Shown in pieces: positions 1 to 13,082 of a stretch of DNA of 64,000 nucleotides (position 1 is the stretch's first letter; each line of letters starts with the position of its first letter). The notes beneath the pieces were generated by a model. It did no database searches. It was not told where the DNA came from and saw only the letters and a program-made list of their open reading frames with translations. The DNA is from Diogma glabrata (lineage: Eukaryota; Arthropoda; Insecta; Diptera; Cylindrotomidae), in NCBI GenBank assembly GCA_963693315.1, contig OY856186.1, positions 305,303,879 through 305,367,878 on the forward strand. The letters run 5' to 3'. A program made the position numbers and the translations under genes.

Positions 1-189
1 GACATGATAAAAATGATAGAGTAGGTTTTATTTTGAACAAGGGACTCCCAAGTCATATTCATCGTGAAGGATGATTCCATAACCCGGTATAGTTATAATT
101 TCATTTGAAAAATTTGTAGGCAGGTCCAATATTATAACACCTATTTGGTTCTTCTTTTGAAAACCAATTTAGGTTTTTAGGTGTTTTAG

Positions 190-678
190 GTGGAATTGGT
201 TTTTTATATATATAAATATTTTGGATATTTAGTTTTTAAAATGTACACAATTAAGAACCAAGGGTTAAACGTTAGTGTAGTGCAAGTAGTGCAAGAAGCG
301 GTTGAAGTAGTTCAAGAAGCGGTTGAAGTAATTCAAGAAGCGGTTGAAGTGGCGGAAGAAGGGGTTGAGGAAGACGAGGTAGTTGTAGAGGTGAGAGAAA
401 TTGTGGAGGAACTACTGGAACTGGGGTTCCAAGTGCCGAAGAGACGTCGGCAGACAAGGTTGGAAAGAGATAGGAGAAGGTGGAGAGAGAAGAAGGGAAG
501 GAGGAAGAAACAGAAGGCAGAGTGGTTGGCCGAGGAGGTGGAGTTCTCTTCGGTTATGCACGCATACGCGGAGAGATTAGCCGAAGAGAACGCCATCTTC
601 GAGGCTAACCACAGAAGAGAGAACCCTCGACGTTGGCTAGGACCGCAGGAGGCCGCTGTTGATTGTGTGTACTTATAA
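190..678 (+). CDS. Hypothetical charged, repeat-containing ORF
   Basis: An open frame of 162 residues that I do not recognise. Near the N-terminus an acidic seven-residue motif (VVQEAVE, VIQEAVE) is repeated three times, matching a near-exact 21-nt tandem repeat at about 283-350. A Glu/Val-rich stretch and a strongly basic Arg/Lys block around residues 84-107 follow. The C-terminus is mixed and ends in a run of small residues. A second Met at position 241 is an equally good start. It lies about 730 bases before a polypurine tract and LTR, so it may be the last reading frame of an LTR element's internal region, but no Gag, Pol or Env motif is visible. It could also be chance coding over a repeat. 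Confidence 0.3.
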   Translation: MELVFYIYKYFGYLVFKMYTIKNQGLNVSVVQVVQEAVEVVQEAVEVIQEAVEVAEEGVEEDEVVVEVREIVEELLELGFQVPKRRRQTRLERDRRRWREKKGRRKKQKAEWLAEEVEFSSVMHAYAERLAEENAIFEANHRRENPRRWLGPQEAAVDCVYL

Positions 679-1399
679 TAATTTTGTTTTTTTTGAAAAA
701 AAAAACCGATTTGGGTCCACAATTTTTTATGAACTTTTTTTTTGGTCTAGCGTTTTTAAAGGGCGTTACAATTGGAGTTGGCGCAACCACACAAGGATAT
801 ACAGAATCTCCAAGAATGTAATAGCCGTTTGGTGGATAACAAGAACGCATTGTTATGCTCACAATTTGGTACTGCTACATGTATCGTTTGTAGATTCTAA
901 TTCAGAACAATTTGGTTCTGTATAAGGTGTATTGAGTGGAATTTAAGGCTTGACAGTTTAAACAACTAAACCGGTTGCGCTAACAGCAAAGATTAGATTC
1001 TCGTTAATTCATCCGATAATGTCCATCCTTGAACTAACAACCTGCATGTTTTGCATTATCGTAATTTTTCATTTAACAGATCACCATACAAAGAACCTAT
1101 TGATCACCCCTTCAAACATATGGTTTTCTGAATTCATTATTGTTATGTATTCATCATCCATAACTAGATAATATTATTGTTTTCCTTTGTTTTAATATTG
1201 TCAGTGGTAAATTGATTAAGTGTGTTTTATGGTTCAATTGATCATTTTGATTAAGATCCATACGAACATATTACTAGTTTATTAAGTTGTATCATATTAG
1301 GTTATTTTCTACTAATCTTAGTCTAAGAAATATTTGGAATTGTATTAATTTAACTAAGAAAAATTTCTTCAATTGAATTATTGTTAAAGTCAGACTTTA
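679..1399. other. No gene seen; presumed 3' internal region of an LTR element
   Basis: AT-rich sequence with stops in all frames. Nothing is recognisable before the polypurine tract at its right end. The short frames here give no family motif. Confidence 0.4.
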
Positions 1400-1400
1400 A

Positions 1401-1411
1401 CGGGGGGAATG
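1401..1411 (+). promoter_or_regulatory. Polypurine tract before LTR
   Basis: The run cGGGGGGAATG directly precedes a TGTTGACG sequence that starts two related LTR-like repeats elsewhere in the window. A purine run touching the TG of a 3' LTR is where plus-strand DNA synthesis starts in retrotransposons. Function is inferred from position. Confidence 0.6.
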
Positions 1412-2871
1412 TGTTGACGCTGGACAAGGCTAATCTATAAAGATAAAAACAAAAAATGTTTGTTATTCACAAAGGTTATACTTACCAGTAATTGCCTTTT
1501 CCATCGTCAATATATCTCCTATAATAGACAAACGTTGATAGTCGTTTTTTAAAAAGTAACTAAAAAGATAAAAACTAATTATAGTCAATCATTGTAAAAT
1601 ATTTGATATTCACTTACTTACTTACACTTAATTGAAGTTGATTTAATGTTTTAACTGAGTTTTCACATAATTTTAAAACCGCCGCAATATTTTCTACAGT
1701 TGACCTTTAGTTATAGCAGTGTTATTTGTTATATAAAATATATATACATATATAAATAATGTCAACTTACTTAATTTGTTTACCATTTTCAATCTGACAT
1801 TTCATTTTTTATTAATCATCAGGCTAGTCAACATCATAATAATGAAAACTGCCCAGTATATTTTCATCAGAAATATTATAAAAAAACCAGTATTAATGTC
1901 ATCGGAACTGTACTCAACCGAAAGTTTGTAGTTCAGGTTTAAAATATCATGTCTCTGCTAACGCTTTAGAGAATATTGTGTAGACATATATATGTCATAG
2001 TTTTAAGTAAAAAGGTTCTTTTCTATTCTATTCTGTATCTTCTATTTTTCGGCATCGTCTGGTGCAGTTGGTTTGTTCATGTGTTTTTTAAAAGTTTCTA
2101 AAATGTATTAAATTAAAATTAATAAAGTGTCTAATATGGTAACTAATTGTTTATTTCTTTTGTGAATGTTTTGTGTCCAATGATAAATGACCAATTTACA
2201 AAATATTATCATCGAGAATATTATTTAATGTTGTGAGGCAACATAAATTTTATGTAGATTTTTGTCATCGATAACGGCAGTTAGCCTCATAGTTTTGTCA
2301 TCATTACTTACAAAATATTATCATCGAGAAGATTATTTATTTTTGAGGCAACATAATTTATGCAGTTTGTCATCAATAACGTCAGCCTCATCATTTCGTC
2401 TTTATTATTTACAAAATATCATCATCGAGAATATCATTTATTTTGTGAGGCAACATAAATCTATGCAGTTTTGTCATCAATAACGTATCATCGTATCGTC
2501 ATTATCAATTACAACAACTATCATCTTCGAGAATGTTATTTACCTGTTCAAGCATTGTGATTTTGTGAGGCAACATCATTTATGCAGCTATATCATTGAT
2601 AACGTCAGTCAGCCTCACCATTGTCATCACTATCATCTACAATAATTATTATCATCAAGAACATTGTTTTAATTAGTCAACCAATGTAATTTTATGAGGA
2701 CATATAATTGTGTAGTTTTTTTTTGATCATCAATAAAAGCAGTCATTTTCAACACTTGAGTCATCATTGTCTACAAATTTATTATTAATCAAAAGTTCAG
2801 TCATCAACTTGTCAAATCCTTTGATTCATCTCCATCAACTTCAAGAAAACCAAAAATACAGTCCACTGCCA
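1412..2871 (+). repeat. Long LTR (copy 1), about 1.46 kb
   Basis: The repeat starts TGTTGACGC and probably ends CACTGCCA. Its first 700 or so bases align, with many differences, to the LTR starting at 38155. Its last segment, with TACAGTCCACT at 2857-2867, aligns to the ends of the LTRs finishing at 37202 and 42853. A polypurine tract sits on its left and a primer-binding-like site on its right. It therefore looks like an LTR flanked on both sides by internal sequence, not a solo LTR. The right half is a degenerate minisatellite. No target duplication is visible. Confidence 0.65.
2195..2760 (+). repeat. Degenerate minisatellite inside LTR copy 1
   Basis: About five units of 100-130 bp. Each carries a block like ATCATCGAGAATATTATTT, then GTGAGGCAACATAA, then TGCAGTTTTGTCATC, AATAACGTCAGCCTCA and TTACAAA. 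Units differ by indels and substitutions, so the array is old. Confidence 0.8.
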
Positions 2872-2873
2872 AT

Positions 2874-2888
2874 TGGGGGACGCGACAG
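2874..2888 (+). other. Primer-binding-like site
   Basis: TGGGGGACGCGACAG begins two bases after the LTR end. By my count it matches 11 of 15 bases of the complement of an insect tRNA-Arg 3' end, and it starts with the diagnostic TGG. Assignment to a particular tRNA is tentative. Confidence 0.4.
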
Positions 2889-3110
2889 TCGGCATGTCTT
2901 TAAACAAAAACAAAAGAGATGTGAATATGAAAACTGAAAACTCTAAATATCAATAATAATCATCGGCACACCTGACTTTTTTTTATAACATCAAGGTTAT
3001 AATAATGTTTAAATAAGAAAAAAATGAAACAAAAGAATTGCTACGTTTAAATGTCTCTTCTTTCATTTTATTATAATGGAACAAAATAAAAGAAATGAAA
3101 TAAAAAAAGA

Positions 3111-3150
3111 ACTGGATATGTTCATGTATTGAAACATGAACATATCCAGT
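3111..3150. repeat. Perfect hairpin, 17-bp stem
   Basis: ACTGGATATGTTCATGT pairs with its exact reverse complement at 3134-3150 across a 6-nt loop. An A run before and a T run after extend the pairing imperfectly. It could be a tiny foldback element or a transcript hairpin. Confidence 0.85.
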
Positions 3151-4074
3151 TTTTTTTGCTGGTATTTTTAAATAATGAAAAGGGTGTTCATAAATTCTGT
3201 GCGCGTTTTGCGTGTTAAAAAAACCAACAAGAAGATGTTTGTATGGTAGAAGGATTAACCTGTGGATTTGTAACACGCAAACAATATTTGTCTTTAAATG
3301 ATTAAATTGAAATCATTTTTCCCACTCATTTATGTCGTTTCGTTATTTTCATTAAAATTCATTCATGCTTTTTTCTCTCATTATTTAAATTTAAATTGTT
3401 TCAATTAACGTTAGATTTTTTCTTTATGTTAAAACAAAAATTTGATCATTGGATTGTATTAAAACAGCTGATTTTTTTTTATTATTGATTAAAAATATAT
3501 TTAAACGATTCTTTTTTGCTGTTAATTTAGTTAAACGATTTTTGTTATTAGTTGAAGTAAACGATTTTCTTTGGTTAAGCTTAGAATTAAGTTAAGATTA
3601 AGACCGCAATTTTCACAATTTAAAAAAAAAACTATGAAGTATACCTAAAGAATAATAGAAAACTTGTAACGTCGGTGAGATTCTCATATTAAATACTAAA
3701 ACCAATTTCGATCCTCTTCGCCGTTTATTTAAAATGTATTTTAATCATCCTAAATCATCTTATTTCATTTTTCTCAATCAAGAAAAAGGAAAATTTAAAG
3801 ATTTAAATTATAACGAATAAACCTAATTTCAAAAAAATAACGAATAAAAGAATTAAAAATACAGAAGTCATTAATCTGAACGAAGAATATATTTGTTTTC
3901 TCAAAGTTGTTACATCTTCGTTTTGTTATACAATGTCAAACAAACACATTGTTTGAGATTATTCCGTGTTCAATTTGCAATAAAAACACAAGTCAGTTCC
4001 TAGTTTAATTTTGTAATAAAAAGTTTCATCCAAAAATTGAATAAAATCAAATTAATAATAATTAATAGTAGATT

Positions 4075-4192
4075 CTTGTATGAGCTTAGAATGAAGGCAA
4101 TTCTTCATGAGGATGAAGTTTCCCGAAACGAGCGTAGCGAGTGGAGGGAATCATCCGAGTGAAGAATTGCCATCATCCTAAGCGAATACAAG
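4075..4192. repeat. Small inverted-repeat element with CpG-rich core
   Basis: Two 33-bp arms, 29 of 33 positions complementary (both contain GGCAATTCTTCA or its complement), enclose a 50-bp core with CGAAACGAGCGTAGCGAGTG. The core is CG-rich against very AT-rich surroundings. It resembles other palindromic elements at 31.9-32.3 and 34.7 kb. Confidence 0.75.
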
Positions 4193-4591
4193 ATGCTATT
4201 TTATCCACGACTGTAAAATATTTCGTTTAATTTCCAGTTTTCATGCAAACATTTGTATCGCCATATTGAAATAAAAACATCAAAGATAGCGAAATACAAA
4301 ACAAGTTTGTTGTTTAATTTGTTTGGCGAATATTTAATATACTATAGAACTGTTAAAGAATTTTTCTCAAATTCACTAGTTGTGGAATGAATACAATTAC
4401 AATGGAAGACATACGCATGGAAAGCATATATTCTTTAGTAGTCGTGGATAAAAGTTGTTCCAAATGAGGTTTACTATGTTTACTCATAATTGTTTTGATT
4501 ATAATAAACATGGAAGTGTTAAAACATAAAATCTGGAAATTCCATGTTGGCATTCCAAGCAAAATAAAAATATTGTAAAAATTTGTGTTTA

Positions 4592-4847
4592 CACTCAAAA
4601 AAATAGAAGTCACTTTTACAATTATTTTATAAATATTAAATATACAACACACAAAGTTTTTTGATAAAACTACAAAATTTTTCCTTCAAATCCAAAAATA
4701 ATTTGTAAATCAAACAAATTTTTGGTTTTTTCTAATAAATTTTTTTGTAATCTACAATATTTTTGGTAAACTTACAAAAAAATTTGTGAAATGTATATGT
4801 ATATGTATAAAAAAATTTGTAAAATTTACTTAGTTTTTTTTTGAGTG
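4592..4847. mobile_element. Tc1/mariner-like MITE
   Basis: The ends are CACTCAAAAAAA and its complement, flanked on each side by TA (4590-4591 and 4848-4849), the signature of Tc1/mariner insertion. The interior is non-coding and rich in AAATTTGT and complement motifs, giving self-complementarity. Length is 256 bp. Confidence 0.75.
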
Positions 4848-5109
4848 TAACTTTTAACCAAAGAAATAAAATTTAAACAAAAACAAAATTAACTTAAAAT
4901 TAAATTCGGGTTTATTACTTTGAAATAACACATTAACATTCTAAGTTTTGATATAAAGATAAAAGACGATATAAAAAAGGGTGTGTTGTTTAATTGTTAT
5001 CATTTTCTTCCATGTATAATTCAAGGAAAATAAATATAATTTTATGAATAAAAAATGGCTGAAGTTCTGTTTTATATTCATCTTATTGGGGAATAGAATT
5101 TAGTCAGCA

Positions 5110-5285
5110 GAATTAATTTGGAGCAGATATTTATGTTGAAAGAATCGATAGATTTGTAATTTGGGAATTTGAAGCAGAGATTTATGTCGAAAGAATCAAT
5201 AAATTTGTAATTTGGGAATTTGGAGCAGATATTTTTTTGTTGGAAGAATTAATAAGCTGGTAATTTGGAGCAGATACTTTGTTTG
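5110..5285 (+). repeat. Short tandem repeat, unit about 60 bp
   Basis: Three to four imperfect units containing TTTGGAGCAGATATTTATG, GAAAGAATCAATA and AATTTGTAATTTGGGAA. Confidence 0.75.
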
Positions 5286-5573
5286 AATAGTTGGAAAAGG
5301 GATGAATACAAGGATCTAGCAGCAACCATCACAAGATTAAGCAGGTTTTAATTTTTTTTATATTATTGTTTTTATTTTTACATTCTTCTCTCGATGTTAG
5401 GTTAGATACATAAAAATAAGAGATTTTCAAGTCGAGTATTCGTGGGGGGAAGATAAAGGTATCCCGTGATTTCGTGTAAATATATTTTTTTGGTATTGAA
5501 AAGTCCAAGCCATAATAAGGTGGCAGAACAAACTTATCAGCAATTTGATAACTTTTATGCAGTTTAAGCAACT

Positions 5574-7152
5574 AAGGATTCTGGAAGTTACAATCGAAAA
5601 AAGTTGAAAAAATACGAAAAAATCACATTTTTTTCAAATTTTTCCATTTTCAACACCATAAATTTTGAACAAATAAAGACACTAATTTTTTTTAATTTCT
5701 TGGAGCCTATAGTAACTTCAATTTTCTTTAAGCTAAAAGATACGAATATTGCTGCAGTTTGCACCAAGTTATTCAAGTTTTCCCAAAGAAAGTCAAAAGT
5801 CAAAATTTGGAATAAAAATTTAACTTTAAGAATAATTTGAATTCTGCAACATAATTGATTTATTTATAAGTTGTTTTCGTAGTAGATCTAGCTCCTCCTA
5901 CCTCGGGCTTATTTAAGGAGTTGGAAAATATCAGTTAGTTGATTATGAAATGTCTTTTTTTGACAAAAGTTGTATTTTGTTTGTATATGATTTTTCTCGA
6001 AATTGAGATTTTTTTTGTGAAGTTTTTGGACATGATCTAGCTCCTCCCAGCTCGGATTTATTTTAGGAGTTGGAAAATATCAGTTAGTAATGAAGATAGG
6101 TAGTTCTTATATATGGGGTGATTCTTTTAGCAGCATGTATTATGTAACTTCCACAAATAAAACAAAATGAATTTGGGATATTTTTACACTTGAAACTTCT
6201 TGACGACACCATTTAAATAAACTTGATTTTACACTTTACTAACAATTTATTTTGCTTTAAAAGGCAGCTATCACTATTGATTTATTGATTTTTAAAAACA
6301 ATACACTATTTAAAATTTATATTTGTAATATTTTTTCCTTTTTAATTATTATTTTCACTTGAATGTTTGGAATTAAATTTATCCTCAGAGAGATTATATT
6401 TACAACTAATCATACGACGATTATCTACTTAAAAAGAAACCTCTTTAAACTAATTAAACAAAAGTTGGGAAAACCGAAAAACTATTAAAACAGGAAAAGT
6501 AATTGCTTTCTTAAATTAAACTTAAAATGATCATAAACGTAAGGAGTAACACAGGGTGGGCGGTGATAGAAAAAAAATTACATTATCAAAAAACAAAAAA
6601 AAAGAGAAAAAAGAAAAGAAACAAACCTTACAGGTATTAATAGACATAAATAGGGGCTTAACTTTATGGTGCTTGAACTAACTTAAATAGTTCTGATGTT
6701 ATGATGTTTTGCCTCTCCTCACAATTCATTATCTTTTGTTTATATTTTTCTATATACGTCTCACATCGATCCAATTCCCAACTTCGAAAACAAAAATGGA
6801 AATTATACTTTACTATTTTAAAATAATTCTTTACTGATGTTTGAGAACGACTAAACTTATAAAATTATTATTTATGGCACAATAAATTAAGTAAAAAATT
6901 ATTTTTTCCAAATTTTGAGTTTTGACTTTCTTTGGGAAAACTTGAATAATTTGATGCAAACTGCACCAATATTCTTGTCTTTTAGCTTAAAAGAAAGAAA
7001 ATTGAAGCTAATATAGCTCAAAGAAATTAAAAAAAATTAGTGTCTTTCTTTGTTCAAAATTTTTTGACGTTGAAAATGTCAAAATTTAAAAAAAACTTGA
7101 ACTTTTCGTACTTTTTCAGCTTTTTTCGACTGTAACTTCCAGAATCCTTAAT
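5574..7152. mobile_element. Element with about 265-bp terminal inverted repeats
   Basis: The sequence from 5574 (AAGGATTCTGGAAGTTAC) to about 5840 is present as a diverged reverse complement from about 6890 to 7152. Arms include complementary copies of AGTTATTCAAGTTTTCCCAA. The interior (5840-6890) holds no gene but includes a direct repeat with GATCTAGCTCCTCC and GGAGTTGGAAAATATCAG at 5886-5945 and 6033-6095. The arms create mirror-image ORFs (5588-5803 minus, 5604-5840 plus) that are not genes. A non-autonomous DNA transposon or foldback element is likely. No clear target duplication. Confidence 0.7.
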
Positions 7153-10100
7153 GGATTTTTACAAAATATAGCTCAAAATGTTTGTTGATATATTTACTAT
7201 GCACTTGTTTCATTAATATTTTTAATTTGTTGGTTTTGTAAAATATGAGACCCAAAAACCGAAACAACATTTTTGATCCCCAAAAAAATGGTTTTTCGTG
7301 AATATCTCAAAAACAAGAGCTAACCAAAAAAAATGAATATGATATTCGTGTTCAGGAGGTCCAAATCTATAAGAAAAGTTGGGTTTTATTTCGGGAGATT
7401 TTTCTTGTAAACTAGTGTTTTGGATATTAAAGTAAAGTTAATAATAATTGTGGTTTTTGATAAAAAAAAATTTTTGTTGATGAAGTTTTTTTGATTTTTA
7501 TAATAAATTGTGAACTTTTAAATTAATTTTTGTTCTCTATTCATTTAATATGTGTTTAGTGTTTGTTTTGTTTTTGTGTAGATTCTGAAGTTGAGAGAGT
7601 TATTTGGATGAAACATTTCAATTGAAGGCTCGTCCCACAACAAAAAAAATAACCTAGCACTGCGTGAGAAAGGTATCGTTATAGATTCGTAATATAAATG
7701 TATTGTGTATAACAAATGAAAGAAACGTATTACAATCAACATCTTCTCTTTCTTTTAATTTTAGAAAAAATCCTATTTATGGTTACATTTTTGAAAAATA
7801 AAATGAGTCCGTGTTTCATATTTACGAAAAAATAATATTTAAAATCAAACGATTTTTATATAAAACTTATGCAGACAGCGCTTGATACTTAAGTCAAGTC
7901 AAGAAATTTTGCTTTTCAACAAAAATAATTTTAGCATTGTGACTTCATCCAGAAGTTGTTAAAATTAATCTTAAAAGTTAAGCCAATAGAAATATTATAA
8001 CCAATTGGAAAGTTTTTCAGCAGCTTCAAAGTAGATACCCATACTATCAAACATAAAAGACACGACAAATATCTTGGTATGACCCTAAACCAAATTTCTG
8101 TCTAGAAAACGAACCACTTGTTACTTACTCCTTAGAAACAGATCGACTTTGTTGAAACTTGTTTTTATCTTTTTTCTTTCGCATTAGCTTAAAATAAGAA
8201 AAAAGGTGAGAAAAAATAATGGAGATTCTGGAGAGGGAGAGGAGTCGTTACATCCATATCAATCAAACGAGTGTATTATAAATTAACACGTAGATGAAAT
8301 TTTTACGGGTAAGAAGATCTGGGCTACGCGCTGTGTTCTACTTTAACATTTTCTATGTTTTTTTTTTTTTTCTTTTTTTTCTTACTAATTAATTATTCCA
8401 AATTTTACAGATTAAATAATATAAACAAAAATAACATTATTAATTTTTAAAGTTGTAGGTTTAAGTTAAGGTAGTTGTGGTTGTGGCATGCTGTGATGCA
8501 AAAACATTTCTACCATCTACTAAATTAAACCTTTTTAGCCTGACTTTGGATACTTTGTAATACCTTTCGCCTCATCGCATTTCCGCCTGAATTTAATTAT
8601 GCCACACAGTTCCATAATCAATATATTTGAATTAATTTACAGGTTCCAATACCATTTCATGTTTTTCCATACGTTTAATGTTTTTCCATTTTTAAAGTAT
8701 AGAAAATCTTATTTTATTTCAAGGACAACAATATTGAGTCGATTTGTTCATATTACTGGAAATATAATCTTAATTTTTATTAAATTTCTTTTGTTATCGG
8801 CTTTCTGTTTATAATTTGCGCTCTCCTTTCCTAGTTGTTGTTAACCAAATTAAATAAGCTTGAATTCTATCATTTCTCTCGATAACTGTTATATTACATT
8901 ATCATTGTTGAGATGACATCAATTCTGGATAACGATCAGCAGCAACTATTAACTTAAATTTTTTCAAATAATTTTATGCTGCTTTCTATAGTTTCACATC
9001 TATTATTACCAGATAAATTGTCTGCCGACTGTTATTACAGATAAAATAACTTTTACTAAACCTCAATGGTAGATATGTTGATTTGCAGAAATTGTAATCC
9101 CATCATTTTAATATTCTTGATGCATATGAGTTTCTACATCTTAAATAATGCAATTGTTGTTGAATCCAATACCACCAACTACCCGATATTCAGCATCATT
9201 AATTCTTGTATTAAAAATATAAAAAATAATTGAAAAATAAAATATTAATTAATATTTTTACATAAATCTTGTGTTAATAATTTTATATGTTTTGTTTTTT
9301 TTTAAAGCAATGTTTCCAATATATAACTTTTGTAAATTTTTTTTCTTGCATCTATATTTTAATTTTTAACAATCTATATTCTATATTTTAATTTTTCATA
9401 ATAATTAAATAAATAACTATACATATGTATCATTTTTTTATTATTTTAATTTTTTTTAATTTGTTCTAATTTTTTTAATTTTTTTTAATTTTTTTTATTG
9501 TTTTTTTTTCGTTTCTTCGTTCTTTTAATTTATTTTTTATAATTTTGTATTTTTTTTTTCTTTCTTTTAATTTTTTTTTTTTTTCTTTGTATATATTTTT
9601 TTTTAATTTTTTTTTTAGTTTTTGTTTTTGGTTTTTTTTTCAATTAATTTATTTTTTCTATTCTTTTAAGAGTAAAATAACATATGCATTTTAAAGTTAA
9701 TACTATAATTCAAATTAATAAATTCACAAAAATAAAAAACTATAAAATAGAAAGATCTTACAATCTAATACAAACCATATTTATACTTTTACGGTTTACC
9801 TTTGTCGATTCATTTGCGTAAAAAGAAGAAAAATAATTACATGCCCAGTCAGTTTAACTTAACTTAATATTAGGCGAATCTTCAAGTATATGAAAATGGT
9901 TTGTTTTAGAATTGGAAAACATTGCTCATAGCATAGGTAAATAAAAAGTAGGAAACAACGTTGTATTTAAATCATGCCGCCCATTATTCCCATACGCATA
10001 TCTAATCGAAATCAACGGCCATTGAATGAAAAAGGATAGGAATGCAGAACAGCTCCACTCTTACTCCAAAAATGTTAACTTGTGCACGATTTAACAAATC

Positions 10101-10986
10101 TCATTGCAAGCGATCTGCGATAACAACCCTAACATTAAACTAAAGTGGTCAACTAAAGTTGACTAAACGGTCAACTCAATTAAATAAAAGATATCTAAAA
10201 AAAGAGGAGAACCTCCTAAATGGCTACGAACGAGTAACGAAAAGAAAAATGGTCGCATTATTGAGTTACAACAGTTAGTTTAAGGGTTGGTCAAGGGGCT
10301 ATTAAAATATTAAAGGATTGAATTATTGAGTTGTGTATTGAGAATCAAAATAGAATATTGAATATTGAGAATCGCATATTGAAAAGAAATTATATGATAA
10401 GGATTGTGTATTGCAAGGACCGGTTTGGAATTGTATATTGAAGTTAGAAGATTGGTATATTGAACGGACCTACATTAGGAAGTTACTGTTTGATAGCAAG
10501 GGGACATAAGGAAGGAATAGAATCGAAGAGGATTTAAACAGATGACTGTGAGTTATTTGTCAAACTCAAAAATTGTCCTTTTTTAGAGACAAATAATTTT
10601 ATGACACATTTCATAGTTTTTATACCTATTCTTTATCAATAATTTAATAATAATTTAGTAACGTGGTTCATTTCGCTATAAAATTCGAAATGTCAAACTC
10701 AAAAGCTGCTTAATAAGTTTTTGCTGGGTTCGTTGGTTAGTGTTTTGGCAATTTTTTACTGGTTAATGACAAAAGTCGAATTTACATAGCCCTGCCAAAA
10801 TGTCATTTTGTATTTACAATTTTGGCTAGTTTAACGTTCCGATTATATTATTTTATGTCATTTCTATTATTATTTAATAAAACATAGCTAACATTATTAT
10901 GTAATAAAATATTAATAGTTTAATTTATAAAGTAAAGTAAGTATATTGCAATATAATAATTACACAATTCTTTAAAGTTTACTTTA
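7153..10986. other. AT-rich, no gene
   Basis: No supportable coding region. It holds poly-T and TTTTTTAATT-rich tracts (8350-8380, 9420-9660) and a stretch with repeated TATTGA motifs (10320-10460). Short frames such as 7545-7742 minus and 8599-8814 plus lack family features. Confidence 0.6.
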
Positions 10987-11133
10987 GGAAATCTAGACGT
11001 CGATATAGAAAATATAACTTTAAAAATTTATGGACAGTTTTCTGTATCAGCGCAAAGGCGTGAAACGTTAAAAGACATGCATCAATTTACAGAGATCGAA
11101 TTTAAGGAAATTCTACGTCATATACCTACTTAG
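10987..11133 (+). pseudogene. hAT/ZBED-like transposase, fragment 1 of 4
   Basis: A coding piece preceded by a splice-acceptor-like TTTACTTTAG. It contains LKIYGQFSVSAQRRETLK and ends with FKEILRHIPT, matching the central part of hAT transposases of the ZBED-like insect type just before their PTRW motif. The frame is cut by the DNA transposon starting at 11134 and resumes at 19955. Later parts are at 25723 and 30589. The N-terminal zinc finger half was not found upstream. This is the oldest layer of the 11-31 kb nest and is not functional. Confidence 0.75.
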
Positions 11134-11199
11134 CCCGACAAACATTTTTGGTTTTTTGACCCGAAAAATTACTTAGGAAATACCAATGACCGTGTCGGG

Positions 11200-12060
11200 C
11201 AATTACCGACATAATCCCTATAAAAGAACGTAATTTGAGGCTCTTTGGGCAGGCCGATTTTACCGATTCGGTAATTTTTGGGTCCCAATTTACTGTAACA
11301 TATTCGTGTTTGTTACTGAAGGTTTACATGTCAATTTTAGATAACCGGATCGGTATTTTTGCGGTTTTAGTTACCGTAATATATCAGCATTTATTGTGAA
11401 ACTCGTACGTTAACATTCTTAGCATTTTTACTGGAATATTTTACTTTACCTATTCGGTAATTTGAGGTACGAGGATTCTGTAAAATGTGAGTATTTGATA
11501 CTTAAGGTTGCCGTATCATTTTTGCATTAACGGATCGGTATTTTTACGGTTTTATTTACTGTAATATGTCAGTGTTTATTGTGGAATTCATACGTTAACA
11601 TTTTTAGTATTTTTACAGGAATATTTTACTTTACTGAATCAGTAATTTTGTCGTACGAGGTTACTGTAAAATGTGAGTGTTTATTACTGAAGGTTTACCT
11701 GTCAATTTTGTATTAACGGATTGGTATTTTTACTATCTTATTTACTGTAATATGTTAGCCTTTATTGTGGAATTAATACGTTAACATTTCTAGCATTTTT
11801 ACAGGAATATTTTACTTCACCGAATTTTGTGGTACTAGGTCACTTTAAAATATGAGTATTTTCTACTGAAATGTTTACATGTTCGTCTTATATTACGGTG
11901 ATCGGAATTTTTCGGTTTTAATTACAGTAATATGTCAGCCTTTATTGTGAAATTTTTAATTATGTTAACTTTTTTTGGATTTTTACTTTATTGGTTTATT
12001 TTACTGAATTGTTAATTTTGCGGTTCGAGATTACTACAAATGTGTGTTTATTTCATCAAT
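11200..12060 (+). repeat. Left subterminal array, unit about 185 bp
   Basis: Four to five diverged units beginning near 11346, 11533, 11719 and 11900. Each has GATCGGTATTTTT, GTAATATGTCAGC, TTTATTGTG, ATACGTTAACATT and TTACTTTAC, with TTACCG or TTACTG motifs. These are candidate transposase binding sites, by analogy with CACTA subterminal repeats. Confidence 0.8.

Positions 12061-13082
<1,022 letters not shown>

Larger units (their letters stand above)
2889..4591. other. AT-rich, no gene
   Basis: No believable coding region. The 97-codon minus-strand frame at 2983-3276 runs through a hairpin and has no family features. Short TTAAACGATT repeats occur around 3500-3560. Two inverted-repeat structures are listed separately. 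Confidence 0.6.

Noticed and set aside
4353..4652. 99-codon minus-strand ORF
   Set aside because: It overlaps the start of a MITE, has no family motif, and AT-rich composition explains it.
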